This document shows positions 12,216 through 23,440 of a stretch of DNA of 64,000 bases, one piece after another. This DNA is from Mugil cephalus (taxonomy: Eukaryota; Chordata; Actinopteri; Mugiliformes; Mugilidae). The notes beneath the pieces were generated by a model that was not told the DNA's origin, ran no database searches, and worked only from the letters and a program-made list of their open reading frames with translations. The stretch is taken from positions 6,556,088-6,620,087 of the forward strand of contig NC_061776.1 of assembly GCF_022458985.1 (NCBI RefSeq), read 5' to 3'. Position 1 is the stretch's first letter; the number at the start of each line of letters is the position of its first letter. A program made the translations under genes and the position numbers.

Positions 12216-12880
12216 TCGCTGCCTAGAACTATATTAGAAACTTGAACTGAACGTATTTCCTCTCTGTGTTTTAAATGATAACCTTTTTAATGTGGTTTGA
12301 GTATTTTATCCGAGGATGTGGATCATTTCTGATTCCAACTACATCCTGAATGTCTGAGGCACTAAAAGTGTCTGTGGGTATCAAACAAGCCAAGAAGGTT
12401 GTTATTTATAGCGTTTTAATCCCAGAGGATTACATAATTCCAGTAGTGTTCAGGAACAAAAGAAGACTAAAATTATTTCTCAGTGGAAACTGTGTGAAGT
12501 AGGAGGGTGACAGCAAGCGTGAAAAATCCTGTTATAGAAAATATTGTATGTGTGAGTGCTAGTGTGTTGACTGTGGACGGTCTCTGCAGGATTATTAATA
12601 TGTGGCACCCCCTAGTGGTTAAACTGATTTTGTGCATTGATGTCTTCATGACGAACAGAGGAATTATTAAATATATCCATTAAACATTCACCATGAACAG
12701 TTAATATACTGTGTATATATATGAAAACAGCATTAGATTTGTAGACTTGAGATGCCTCAAAAGATTCAAGATTTAATAGATTAAGAAAAAAAACACTTTA
12801 ATACAACACACATACCCTTGATGTTCCATTAACATGTTTAAAATATAAAAGGACAGAGCCACCAATCGTTTTACTTCACC
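12216..12880. other. Intergenic downstream of arsi
   Basis: No gene. CACCCCCTAGTGG at 12606-12618 resembles the tail of a dispersed repeat. Confidence 0.5.
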
Positions 12881-12886
12881 TTTATT
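12881..12886 (-). terminator. Candidate polyadenylation signal of arsi
   Basis: TTTATT on the plus strand reads AATAAA on the arsi strand, about 940 bp beyond the stop codon. It is the clearest candidate seen between the stop and the satellite; usage is inferred. Confidence 0.35.
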
Positions 12887-13823
12887 TACTCAGGGTGGAG
12901 GAACCATTTAAAACCGTTTTCTCGGAGAACTCTGCCCCGCGCTCACACTGCAGCGCACTGTTACCGAACAGCCCCAGTTTGTTAGTTGTTGAGCAAATAC
13001 ACAGAAATATTTAGAGGTTAGGTGTCCTACTCAAACCAGCATCCGACTTCAAAGAGGCTGGTCGTGCCCGTAAACACTTTGCTGCAACAGTTTTGACTCC
13101 ATCCCCTCGTGTTGTGTGAACACGCAAATATTTAACGACGGCTCAAAATCGTTACGATAAAAGACGAGTAGCTTTGTCATCAGGTGGGAGTGATGACGTC
13201 TGAAATACCCTCAGGTATGAGAAGGTTTTTACCTGAATGGAGAGTTCCTTATTCAGGTGTCAATTAAGTCTCAGACAATATAGCTAAAATAATTTAACTT
13301 ATTATAACCACTTTTTTGTCACTTATTATCTTGGAAGATGATTAAATACAGGTATTGTTTATCCTTTATAAACTAGGTACGAGTTAAAAACATGTAAAAC
13401 TCATCGTCAGAAAAGAAAAAAACTACCACAGTTTCAAGAGGCCTGTTTCAGCCACAGCAATATGCACATTACATCACAAACACAAATGTGAACTCTGAAA
13501 CCGAAATGTCGGTGATATATTTATAATTATCATGATTATGCAGATTCAAAACCCTGATTTGGGGCGAATTAATTCAAATGTAAACAAGACGAAATCAGCT
13601 TCTGGTCCACTTCAGACCTAAATGTCCACACGTATCTATTCGTACTGTCATTAAAATAACATATTCAAAGAATTTTTAAAAAATTACCAAAATAAGCGCT
13701 ACGTACCTCTGGAGAAAGATTCACTTAAACTTTAAGAACGTAAAGATGTGACCGTATGAAAACCACAAACAACGTTTCAAAGTTTGGAGTCTCTGACATC
13801 AGTTTCACGGCTGATCCGACATG

Positions 13824-14246
13824 TCAGATGCGATTGGACATCATCCCTGTGTTCAGTTTCATGAAGAACGACTTCAGCTTGCACAGTCGACACTTCTTCT
13901 TCTTCCTCTTCTTTTTGCTGTTCTTAACTTTCTTGTACACTCCGTGATATTTGGCCTCCTCGTCCTCCTCTCCGTGCACCCAGGGCACCCAAACTCCTCC
14001 GTTCTGATTAGGGTTGGCCCGGGGGTCGTCGGGAGGGAAGTAAACCGGCACGGCTGTCCGGTTGTAGTAGGCGAGCCGGCCCAGCAGCTGTTGCACCACA
14101 TCTGGCCTGTGGTCGGCCATGTCCTGCCGCTCGTAGGGGTCGGCGGAGATGTTGAACAGCCAGACGTTTTTGTGGGTGGTGGATTTGGAGAATGTCAGTG
14201 AGGCCCGTTCAAGGTTCCACCAGCGACCGGTGAGAGTGGGAAGCAC
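13824..14246 (-). CDS. arsi: arsi coding exon 10
   Basis: Residues 613-752: [60 protein letters not shown], an acidic patch, a Lys-rich run and the conserved cysteine-containing C-terminus ending SNRI. TGA on the minus strand at 13826-13824. Confidence 0.93.
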   Translation of the reverse strand: MLPTLTGRWWNLERASLTFSKSTTHKNVWLFNISADPYERQDMADHRPDVVQQLLGRLAYYNRTAVPVYFPPDDPRANPNQNGGVWVPWVHGEEDEEAKYHGVYKKVKNSKKKRKKKKCRLCKLKSFFMKLNTGMMSNRI

Positions 14247-17200
14247 CTGGGAATCAACACTTCCAATTAGTAACGTTCTTTATGACCAGTTTGAAGGAAA
14301 TTAAATTGTTGCGGTACCTGTGGGGGAACCCAGTCCCCGTGGCCTGGATCTCCGGTTAGTAGCTTCCAGTCTCCAACTCTGATGGCCGCCTGGACGGATG
14401 TGTCCCACACTGGCTCTGATGGCTTCAGCTCCGGGGTTGGATGGGATTTGGGCATTGGTGCTCCTGACTGGGACATGTTCTGGTACTGGTCTAAGGTCTG
14501 CTCTGACTTTAAATGTGCTTTGAGTGGTCCTGACCGTGACATGGTCTGGTTCTGGGATGCGGTCCTTCTGGACTTTGTCTTGACGCGTGATTTGCTCTGA
14601 GGCTGGTATCCGGGGCGGGATGTTCCTGACACTGATGGAGCACCGCTGGAGTGGATCTTCAGATGTAGGCTGTGGTGCCGAGCGTCGTCTTTGGTCTTGG
14701 GTTTCGGTGCAGCCTTTGATTTTGGGAGGGGCTTAAGCTTGGGTTTGGTCAGAGGTACAGATTTAGGCTTGGCAGCGTGACGGGAAAACGTCTGAGGTTT
14801 CTTAGTGGTTTTTAATTTCAACATCGACTTTTGTTTGGGTTTCTGCTTCAGAACCTTCTTCTTCTTTGGCTTCTTAAATGCTTTGTCTTTGAACGGTTTC
14901 ACAGACAAGCCCCCTCCAAAAAACAAAGCAGAAACACCAGTAAATCAGGAGTGAATGCTCCGATGGTTGCAGATTAAATAACTTTTATTAAGATTCTATG
15001 TTGCTATGTAAAGGCTCTTGTGCTAACATGTCTCTGTTCATACAAGCCTTCCTCCTTTTACATATTAACTCATGTGTTAAACCCGCTGCCATTCTCAGAA
15101 AGTGAGCAGCTGTATTTCTATGTTTAAAATGGATGTAGCTTAGTTTCAAACTTCACTCTGATCTGTGTGGACAGAGACAAAGAAGTGTCTCTCTCCTTAC
15201 AGTTGCCGCTACTGGTTGAGTTTGAATAACTTAAAAAAATGTAGCCCAGGGCTTTAGTGGTTTCCTTCCTGCCTTTTTGTCCTCACACTTTATAAATCAC
15301 TTTTACCAAATTTCTATCTATAGATGGAAAACATGTGATTTTGTGAAACATATAAATGCCTCAAAACCCCTCAGACCTTTTCTGCATCGAAATAACTAAA
15401 AACGATTTTCACACAAGTCCTGAAAGTAGACAAAGAGGACGCAATCAAACAAATAAAACAGTATTATAATAGGCCTTTTTTTTGTTGTTTCAAGAAAATG
15501 AGCCGCTATTACATATGTGTGAGGTTTACACACAAATTAATTTCATCTCATTAGAGTCCATCTGTTCAGAAGTGAGGCTCTGGTGTCGTTCAGTTCTTCG
15601 TTGTGTTCAAAATAGAAAATGAGGGTTTTGTATAAATCTGATCTTCACAACACATGCTTGTGGAAGCGTATTGTTTATTTGCTATTGGCTGGATCCCCAT
15701 TAGCTGCCCCCTCGGCGACCACTAATCCTCCTCGACAAGAGTTGTTGTTGCTCATCAGGCTGGAAAAAAACACCACTAAAGAGTTTGAAATCCACAAATA
15801 ATCCACAGTCAGACAGATTTAAAACCACTGTTGCCCTCCAGAGGAGCAGTCCACCAACAAAACAAAAGATCACTCCGCAAGAAAGACGCATAATAGTGTG
15901 AGGGGTCCCAAAGGAACCCAGGGTAACTTCTCAGCAGCTGAAGGCCTCTCTCAGATTGGCTAACGTTCATGAATCCAGCATCATGTGGACACGCCAGAAG
16001 ACTCAGTCTATTGTCAGGACTTGTGTGTGTGAAAATCTGCAGATGTTTTGAGTCATTTTTATGCAGGAATGTAGAATATTCTGAAGGGCGTAAATACTTT
16101 AAAGCAGCACTGTACAGTACACATCCTATATCTGTGACAGCTGAACTCCACATGCTGAAGAAAACCGAAAACTCTGTCTGTGCATTTTAAAAGCGATGAG
16201 CTTTTCTTTTCTTTTTTTTTTACCTGAGGCTGTCTTCTTCCCCGCTGGGGTTTCAGAAGGAAGTCTGTGCAGAGGGTCGATGTTGTGAAGGATCTCCTTG
16301 CGAGGAGACTCCTTACCTTCGCTGATGGTCGGCCAAACATCGAAACCGTCCAAGCCGTGGCTCTGAGCGGGAGACAAACATCAACACAAAGTCATATAAA
16401 ATATAATGAGATGTCCCTGCATTCGTGCTGCCAGCAGGAATACATTTACCAGGAATAAATAATAATACATTTCCTGTGGTAATGGAGGCTGTCGACTGTC
16501 TGGATTAGTCAGTGACTGTGCTGATTGGAGCTCTGCTTATCTGTTTATCGTTGGCAGTGGAAATGTACTCGCATGTCAGGCCAACGAAGCTTTTCTGGGA
16601 GCTGTACACACACTGCACCGACATGCAAATGAAAGTAATTTATGTCTAAACCAAAACACAAAGCGTGTGCGCAGCCAGTGTTTAGAAAAAGGGGCTCTTA
16701 TCACAATGAGGTCAAGAGCACATTTATCTACGTGACATGTCAGGGGAAGGCAGCTTCACGGTAGCAGTTTTAAAGTCAAGAGCGGCCACGACGGGGCTAA
16801 ATGTAGACGCAGCTCCGCTTTTAATTCAAGCTAGAAAACTCAATATAAAATCTGCACGGAGAGTCAAGTTACGACAGAATTAACTGGAGCAGAGTAGAAA
16901 ATTTTTGGCAAGAGAACTGGAAAAACATACAGAACCTGAATACGGAGTCCGAAAAGCCTTCTAGTAACACGAGAACTTGTATCAGTATCTCTGGTCTCAT
17001 TTAGAGCCCAATAAAATCAGTAATGGACTAAAAGAAAACATCTTTTCTATTGTACTAAACTTTTATTGTCTTTCACTCCCTATGAACGCTAAGACCACAG
17101 CAACATAAAAGCGAGGCCCATAGCGTGCCACAAAATTGAGAAAAGGTGCATATAAAAGTGATATAAGAGGGGCATAAATGTCCCACTGACCTGGGTGATG

Positions 17201-20200
17201 TTTCCCCCGGCCAGACCCACCAGAGTGGGGAACCAGTCAGTGATGTGGAGGAGAGCTTTAGAGACTCGTCTCCTGCGTCTCAGCAGAGGACTGTGTACGA
17301 ACGCCACTCCACGGACTCCGCCTTCCCAATACGTCCCCTGAAAACACAACCAGTAACTTTAAAATTGCATGTTGACATTCAAATAATCAAGACGAACAGG
17401 GGCTTTCATATTTAAGAGCGTAGTGTCTGAAAAATCTCTGAAAATGTTGCTTGAAACAAACAAAAATGTCTACTATAAAATAAAATGATCTCACCCTTGG
17501 ATCTTTACCATTACTGTAAAAGAAATGTACAATTAACAAGCATCTAGGTGGAGTCGGGGACTGGCAAGATGGCGACGGCCAGAGACGGCACCTATGGGGA
17601 AACCTACGGGCCATGTCACTGACAGTTATAAGTGTTTATGTTAATAGGACCGACTCGCTTTTAGAACAAGCCTTTTTCAGACCTGCTAGCTGCTGCTTGC
17701 TTAACTTGGCTGAATCCAACTACAGAGTTTTGGGAACATAAGCTTTTACAGATGGTTGTGTATTGTACCATATAAAATAATCGTCTTAGGTCATTTTTGA
17801 ATTAGCTGGGACCCAGCAGGAGTCGGGCACTGCCAAGATGGCTACAGATACCACACTGAGCTTCAAAACTGCTCTTCAAGAATTCTACACTTGCTGCGTT
17901 TCCATTAACTTCGAAGTGCGCAAAACCTAAAAATCACAATAAAAAAATAAACGGTAAAACGCCTACATTTTGAAAAAGCTCTCAGATATCTAAATATAAA
18001 ACATTTCTACAGTCTATCGAAGTTTATCGCGAAAGTTCAGTGGGAACAATTTTTCCGCATTTCCCCATCGCTGGTGAATTTAAGAGAATTCACGAGACAA
18101 GACTTTACAAGAGTTACAGCTCATTTGCAAAACACCTTTCAATGGAAACACGTACAATTGTACGTGTATCGCTTTTTTTTTGTGATGGAAACTCAGATAG
18201 TGATGCTACGACGGGTTCATCCATTGGATATTGGAGACCCATTGGGGTAAAAACCTACGTAAAATAAATATCATACCCATAAACATGAATTAAAACATAC
18301 AAACAGAGTTGTGTAAAAACTAGAAAATTACAGCCCGACTCCAAAGAGACTTTTTCTACCTTACGGCCTCGCAGCGGCCAGTTGCTCCCGCCTGTGAACG
18401 GCTGGGCTCCGTTGTCAGTGGAGTAGATGATCACGCTGTTTCGGTAGTATCCGTACTTCCTGAGGGCGTAGGTGACGTTTCGGACCGCCTCGTCCACGGT
18501 GGAAACCATAGCAGCAAACTTTCTCCTGGCAACATTGGCCATGTCTCGGTAAGGGTAGATGTAGGACTTGGGAGGCTGTAGAGGAGTGTGGACCGCCTGG
18601 AGGAAATCATTCATAGACTTTGTTTACATGCCTCCAAGTTCTTTTGCAGCGCTTTACTAATTCTGTAAATGTCAGCTATGTTTTGTAAACCGTCCAGACT
18701 GCAGCTTCAAGGCCCAACTATAAATACTCCTGGCATGCCTCTAACTAAGATCCAAATTCTTTAATGTGGCCTCTTTGTCTCAGAGTTTTCAGACAACTCG
18801 CATAGCGTCAATTAGCAGAGCATCAAAGCACATGTCTGGCTGTATCGAGTGACCCTTGACCCCAGAGTGATACCTGGAGGGAGAGCAGCAGGAAGAGAGG
18901 CCTCTCTGAGGGCTTGTGGGTCTCGAGGATCTTTCGAGCTCTCTGCGTGAAGAGCGTGGTGGAGTATTTTCCCTCGTGGCCCCACGCTACGCCCTCGCCC
19001 TCGTGGAGGTCGTACCCGCACAACCCCGGCCCGTCACATGACCCGTAACTAGACACAGACGAAGAAATGTGAACTACTTAACGCAACTGTAGATTTCAAT
19101 ATTACACATAACATTCATAAAATTACCTGTAGTAATCCACACTTCCGGTTAAAGAGCCAAAGAAACTGTCAAACCCTTTTCTGGTGGGCAGACATGCTTT
19201 CCTAAAGGAGATGTTAACATAAACATTTGAAATATTAAAAAAAACAATAACATCCACATTTGACCATTTATTTGTTTTCTATTGTATTAATTTATACAGA
19301 TGTTACGAATGGACAGATTACCTATAGATATATATTACCTATTGCTAATACCAGGCTGTAAACATCTTTATTTCTGCTGTAAAGTTGAAAATTTTTGACA
19401 TAAAACAATATGGAGTCATATGTAATAGCACATGCTAATAAAAGGTTCCTAAAATACTGTAGTTAGAGTAGACCAAGTTAAAAGCAAGCAGCAACTTGCA
19501 GGGCTAAAAATTAAGCCAACAAGGATCTGTAAAGAAAAGTAAACAAAAAATCATAATTCACCTCCATAATTGCCATAAAAGGAGAAACTGACTTCGTACC
19601 AGACTGTAAACATGTTCATTTCTGTTGTAAAGTTGGACATTTTAAAATGGAGGTCTACAGTGATTGACTCAATTTCGGAATAAGCCTCAAGTGGCCATTT
19701 GGGGAACTGCAGTTTCTAGGACTCAAAGTTTAACTCAATTTGTTTGCCTTATTAAATCATTGTGAACAGTGCCATTTTACACTTTGGATCTCCAGCTATT
19801 TTCACAGGATTTTACAGTTGACACTTTGGACTCTGGATTAGGTGGACTATCAATTTATGTACCTTTATAAACCAATCCAAAATTCAAACTCATCAAGCAG
19901 TAGACCCCTTCTAACAACAAATAGATGGACTATTCAAAGCAGGAATAAAACAAGTTGAATTAATAGCATTGATGTGTGTTGTCTGATAGCCAGTATTCAT
20001 AAAGCAAAGCCCTGAAACTTTGGGCCAAGCAAACAGAGGTTGAACTTGACACAATTTTCTTTCTGAGCAACTTCATTATGATACCTATGAGGAAAGAGTG
20101 TCTGACGTTATTCTATTAGTTATTGTGTCTTCACCTCGTCTCTGTGCAGACCATCTTTTCACCTAGCTAGTTTTCACCAGTCGTAGCTTTGTTGGGTTGA

Positions 20201-22329
20201 CAACTCATCCACACACATACCTGTAGAAGCCCAGGTGCCACTTGCCCACCATATGTGTGGAGTAGCCGGCCTCACGCAGCCTCTCGGGCAACGTGTCCAT
20301 GTGAAATGGCAAACAGCTGGGCTGGCTGGGTCTGATGATGGAGTGCTGTAACCCTGTGTGGATCTGATATCTCAACAAATTAAAAAAAAGATAGTTAGCA
20401 AGGCTTTGCTAGTAGTAACTAAATATTTATTAAAAAAACAGTGCAACAAACACCATCATGAATACGGTCAAACTTCCGTCCGCCAGGTGGTCGGCGAAGG
20501 AGCTTCTCTACCTGCCGGTGATGAGCTGGCTGCGTGACGGGGTGCAGATGGGTTGGACATAGTAGTTTTCCAACGTCACGCCCTCCGCCGCCAGTTTGTC
20601 CAGAGTTGGAGTCTTGATGGTCGGATTGTGGTAGCCAATGTCGTTGAAGCCCTGGTACAGATTCAACAAAGAGTTTCCAATTCAGTAACGGTTTGACCTC
20701 AGTTTGCAACCACTGCCACCAAGTAAATATTGACCAAACCTTAATGGCGCCACCTTAAGGATTTCCTGAAAGCAGTTTTGAAGCTCAGTGTGATGTAGCT
20801 GGCCCAAAGCATCCATGCTTGTAATTATGTCTCACTTTAAGCCTTGATATAATTTACAGTTATACAAATAATTAGTAATAAAGTATACCAAAGAGACTGT
20901 AAACATGTTTATTTCATGCGTGGAAGTGTTCAAACCTGCAGTTTATCCAATGGCCACTAGAGGCTGTCTTTCCCCATGGACCTCCATCATAAAAATGTTG
21001 TTAGTTAAGGGTGTGGTCTCTTTGAATGACAGCTCCACCTCTTTAACCAATTCTGCATAAGCTTGGACTTAGTGGAAGTTGGGCTTTGCCAAGATGGCGA
21101 CTGCCAGAGACACTACACTGGGCTTCAGAACTGCTCTTCATGACATTGCAGAGAATTGGCATTTCAGGAAGTGCAGTTTTTGGAACATCCTGGCAGACTT
21201 AATCTTCCACCTCTGCTAATTGCTTCTTGCTTTTAACTCGGCTTCTCTTGGACTTGGAGAATCTTTAGTCTGAGATAATTATAAAGTTGCTCAGAAGGAG
21301 AAACCAATAATTTTGGGTCAAGCGCAACCTTTGTTTGCTCTTCCACCTCCTCACACTTGGCCCAAAGTTTCAGGGCTTTGCTTTACGAATGCAGACAACA
21401 GTCCTCCTATTAATTCCGCTTGTTGTATTCCTACTGTCCAAATATCTGTTGATTTAAAAAAGTTGGATTAGCAGATTTGGAAAGGCACAAAAATTGTCGG
21501 ACAGTCCACCTAATCCAGAGTTGGAAAGGAGTTGCGCCTGGAACTTTAAACTTTCACCTCTCAGTGTTGTATTTTCTGGAACGCTATGAGCTCTCTATGA
21601 GGCTTCTATCAACTAATAACTCAAAAAAAAAACGCAATTGTGACAACGTGTCAACTGTAGAAGGTGAAATCCTATGAAAATAGCTCATGATCGAAGGTTT
21701 AAATCAAAATAAATGGCACTGTTTAAAGACTGCAGCCACTTGAGGCTGATTCTGAAATTTGAGTCAATCACCATTGACCTCCATGTTAAAATGTCAAACT
21801 TCACAGCAGAAATAAACACATTTACAGCCTGGTACAAAGTCAATTTCTACTTTTACGACAACAACTGCATGGAGATGAATTATTTTTATTTTGTACATCA
21901 TTAATGGACTGACTCACTTGTGCAGCAATATTTGACACTTCCTTGTTGGCTTCATTTTAAAGCCCTGCAAATTTCTTCTTGCTTTTCAACTGGCCCTATT
22001 CTAACTACAGAGTTTTTGGAGCCTTTTTTAACATGTGCTCTTGAGATGAGTGCGTATTGTGCAATATAAAATACTATCTTGTGTTGTAAGTGTTGTCGCC
22101 TAATCAGCATCTGGTTCTAATTTCCAATGATACGATTTAAGCTAACGAGCACCTGATCGTCGGTGAGGATAAATATGATGTGCGGCTGGTTCTTCTTCTT
22201 CTGTGCCGCCTCGTCGTTCTGACCGTTGCTTTCGTCCGGCTCCCGTATCTGGTTTGGTTTGGACCGGTGAGCCGACAGAGAGTCCAGGCTGAGGAAAACA
22301 CTCAGCACAGTCAGAATAGCAGCCTGCAT
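13824..22329 (-). CDS. arsi: Arylsulfatase I (ARSI), ten coding exons
   Basis: A sulfatase expected to hydrolyse sulfate esters in the secretory or lysosomal route after Cys-to-formylglycine conversion. Coding exons in transcript order: 22329-22153, 20651-20512, 20370-20221, 19201-19127, 19048-18874, 18596-18360, 17337-17191, 16362-16224, 14913-14318 and 14246-13824; all phases agree, giving 752 residues. Visible features: an N-terminal signal-like segment (residues 1-20), metal ligands D57/D58, the CTPSR formylglycine motif at C95, GKWHLG with K149 and H151, H242, D300/N301, K318, and N-glycosylation sequons at N279, N364, N644 and N674. The C-terminus (a Lys-rich run, then [10 protein letters not shown] and a final SNRI) matches ARSI rather than ARSJ or ARSB. 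Human ARSI is about 569 residues; the excess is a 166-residue Lys/Pro/Ser-rich segment (residues 415-580) that an alternative acceptor could remove. The gene is divergent from tcof1, as in human. Confidence 0.93.
14318..14913 (-). CDS. arsi: arsi coding exon 9, with Lys/Pro-rich insert
   Basis: The long form encodes residues 415-612. Its acceptor (a T-rich tract, then GGAG) matches the phase-1 donor of exon 8. The last 30 residues, [19 protein letters not shown] through DWVPPQ, are the conserved sulfatase part. The preceding 166 residues are Lys/Pro/Ser/Gln-rich with no stop and resemble nothing in human ARSI. A second acceptor (CCATCAG ending at 14416) would start the exon at 14415 in exactly the same phase and remove the insert, giving a 586-residue protein. 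Confidence 0.7.
14914..16223 (-). other. arsi intron 8
   Basis: No second coding signal. Short open frames here lack homology to anything I know. Confidence 0.6.
16224..16362 (-). CDS. arsi: arsi coding exon 8
   Basis: Residues 368-413: [28 protein letters not shown] and a short basic tail. Leaves in phase 1 at a GTAAAA donor followed by a purine run. Confidence 0.9.
17191..17337 (-). CDS. arsi: arsi coding exon 7
   Basis: Residues 319-367: [19 protein letters not shown], an Arg run, then [19 protein letters not shown]. Phase 0 at both ends. Confidence 0.92.
17535..17880. repeat. Dispersed repeat fragments in arsi intron 6
   Basis: Two GGGGACTGGCAAGATGGCGA / GGGCACTGCCAAGATGGCTA stretches about 260 bp apart match GGGCTTTGCCAAGATGGCGA near 21085, part of the CCTCCATGTTAAA repeat family. 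Confidence 0.55.
18360..18596 (-). CDS. arsi: arsi coding exon 6
   Basis: Residues 240-318: [10 protein letters not shown] through [12 protein letters not shown] and SNWPLRGRK. It contains His242, the metal ligands Asp300/Asn301, Lys318 and a sequon at N279. Phase 0 at both ends. Confidence 0.93.
18874..19048 (-). CDS. arsi: arsi coding exon 5
   Basis: Residues 181-239: [20 protein letters not shown] through [10 protein letters not shown]. The CDGPG.CG.DLHEGE string is typical of ARSI. Confidence 0.92.
19127..19201 (-). CDS. arsi: arsi coding exon 4
   Basis: A short 75-bp exon for [16 protein letters not shown] and LTGSVDYY, phase 2 at both ends. Aligns without gaps to the human ARSI sequence as I recall it. 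Confidence 0.9.
19360..19760. repeat. Dispersed repeat copy in arsi intron 3
   Basis: Carries CCAGGCTGTAAACATCTTTA, CAGACTGTAAACATGTTCAT, AAAATGGAGGTCTACAGTG and AAGTGGCCATTTGGGGAACT in the inverse order to the copy near 21.75 kb. Confidence 0.55.
20221..20370 (-). CDS. arsi: arsi coding exon 3
   Basis: Residues 107-155 plus part of R156: [19 protein letters not shown] through [11 protein letters not shown], the second sulfatase signature, with active-site Lys149 and His151. Confidence 0.93.
20512..20651 (-). CDS. arsi: arsi coding exon 2
   Basis: Residues 60-105 plus part of R106: [10 protein letters not shown] through [13 protein letters not shown]. It contains the catalytic Cys95 and Arg99 of the C-x-P-S-R sulfatase signature. 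Leaves in phase 2. Confidence 0.93.
20885..21300. repeat. Dispersed repeat copy in arsi intron 1
   Basis: Starts with AGACTGTAAACATGTTTATT, then AATGGCCACTAGAGGCTG, GGACCTCCAT, and later CCAAGATGGCGACTGCCAGA. Same family as the copies at 5.3, 17.6, 19.5 and 21.8 kb. Confidence 0.55.
21715..22060. repeat. Dispersed repeat copy in arsi intron 1
   Basis: ACTGCAGCCACTTGAGGCTG, TTGACCTCCATGTTAAAATG and ATTTACAGCCTGGTACAAAG occur in order; same family as the previous entries. Confidence 0.55.
22153..22329 (-). CDS. arsi: arsi coding exon 1
   Basis: Residues 1-59. The start [15 protein letters not shown] gives a signal-peptide-like segment; a Lys/Asp/Glu-rich spacer follows, then [12 protein letters not shown] with the paired metal-binding Asp. 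The donor is GTGCTC. A good acceptor (CCTTCCCTGCAG) ends at 22347, so the 5' leader is probably spliced from an upstream noncoding exon. The frame is open further upstream, but this Met fits a signal peptide best. Confidence 0.85.
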
Positions 22330-22719
22330 CGTCACAGCGGGAAACTCTGCAGGGAAGGACGAGAAGAAAGAAAGAAAAACAACATAACAATACAATACAA
22401 CCAAGACTTCTACGAACATAATACCAGGGGAGAGGAGCTCAAAAAATGTTTGAGTCGGCACAAACTCACACGAGTGTGCCATCGCTGCAGAGCCGAGCGT
22501 AGATCATAAAACCACATTTGAGACGGACTTGCCAACTTGGCTGCGACTGTGATCTGAAACACATCCATCTGGTGGACAGAGAGCTGAGACTCTGAGGAGG
22601 GCTTTTTTAACCACTTACAATCCTTGGAACCGAGCAGCAGCAGCAATAAAAAGTGATGAAAATATTAGTGGAGCCCGAGAGAGTAGCTATAGACCTGGGG
22701 ACCTGGTATTCTTTGGATA

Positions 22720-23440
22720 CACACTGATCAGGCATAACATTATGACCACCCTCCTAATATTGTGTAGGTCTCCTTTGTGTCTCCAAAACGGCTGTGACTG
22801 ATCAGGGAATGGACGTGGGTCTTCTAAGGGGGTCCTGGTAACAGGATGTTGTTAGTGGGGGGGTCTTTGGGTCCTATGGGTTGAGGTGAGAGGCCTATGT
22901 GGATCATCCAATCGTTCACACAGTTGGAGCAGTGGCTGCAGCCTCTAGGTTGACCAAGCCGCCAGGAGCAATTCAGAGTTTAGGTGCTTGCTCAAGGCCA
23001 TGGACATGGTGAACCTTGGCCGCTTTGGTCCCAATCTGCACATCCAACCACTACTCCACAGCTCCCCAAAATAAAGCAAACCTCATCCACTACCATTGAG
23101 CTACACCCCCTGTAAAGAAACTCACCCTCAGGGAATCAAAGCCCGCGTTGATCATCCCACAGATACCCGATCAGTTTTGGGATCTAGTGACTTTGGAGAC
23201 CAGGTCGACACTTTGTGATGTTCTTCATGTTTTTTCGAGTTGTTTCCGAAGTGTTTTTGTGTGTCTGTGTCAGGCTGCTGCCATCTAGGAGTGTCATTGC
23301 TATATGGTGGGGGTGTCTGGTCTGGTGTAGGTGGGTGCTACTTGAATGAATGCCAGGTCCGGTAGTTTCCCTGTAGAACATTGAACATTTACTTCTCCGT
23401 CTCTCCGCGGTTTTAATGTTCTGACTTATTGGTGTGTGTA
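22720..23440. repeat. Non-autonomous element with CATAACATTATGAC ends, interrupted
   Basis: Begins with CTGATCAGGCATAACATTATGACC and ends near 23411-23435 with TTTTAATGTTCTGACTTATT, a decayed inverse of the start. Internal blocks (CAGGATGTTGTTAGTG, GGAGTGTCATTGCT, CCAGGTCC..TAGTTTCCC) recur in order at 34.1-35.2 kb. Bases about 22905-23125 are a different, SINE-like segment inserted in it. Confidence 0.6.
22905..23125. repeat. SINE-like insertion
   Basis: Contains TGCTTGCTCAAGG and CCACTACTCCACAGCTCC. A related segment with AACCACTACTCCACAGC lies at about 56595-56710. The two halves of the host repeat flank it. Confidence 0.45.

Noticed and set aside
11344..12237. Tyr/Leu/Pro/Thr-rich open frames
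   Set aside because: Translation of the CTAC satellite.
14382..14600. Plus-strand open frame opposite arsi exon 9
   Set aside because: Antisense shadow; the minus strand is phase-linked to arsi exons 8 and 10.
13824..22329. ARSB or ARSJ as an alternative to ARSI
   Set aside because: The CDGPG.CG.DLHEGE string, GLAGG, WWNLER and the cysteine-containing C-terminus are ARSI-type; ARSB lacks the basic C-terminal tail.
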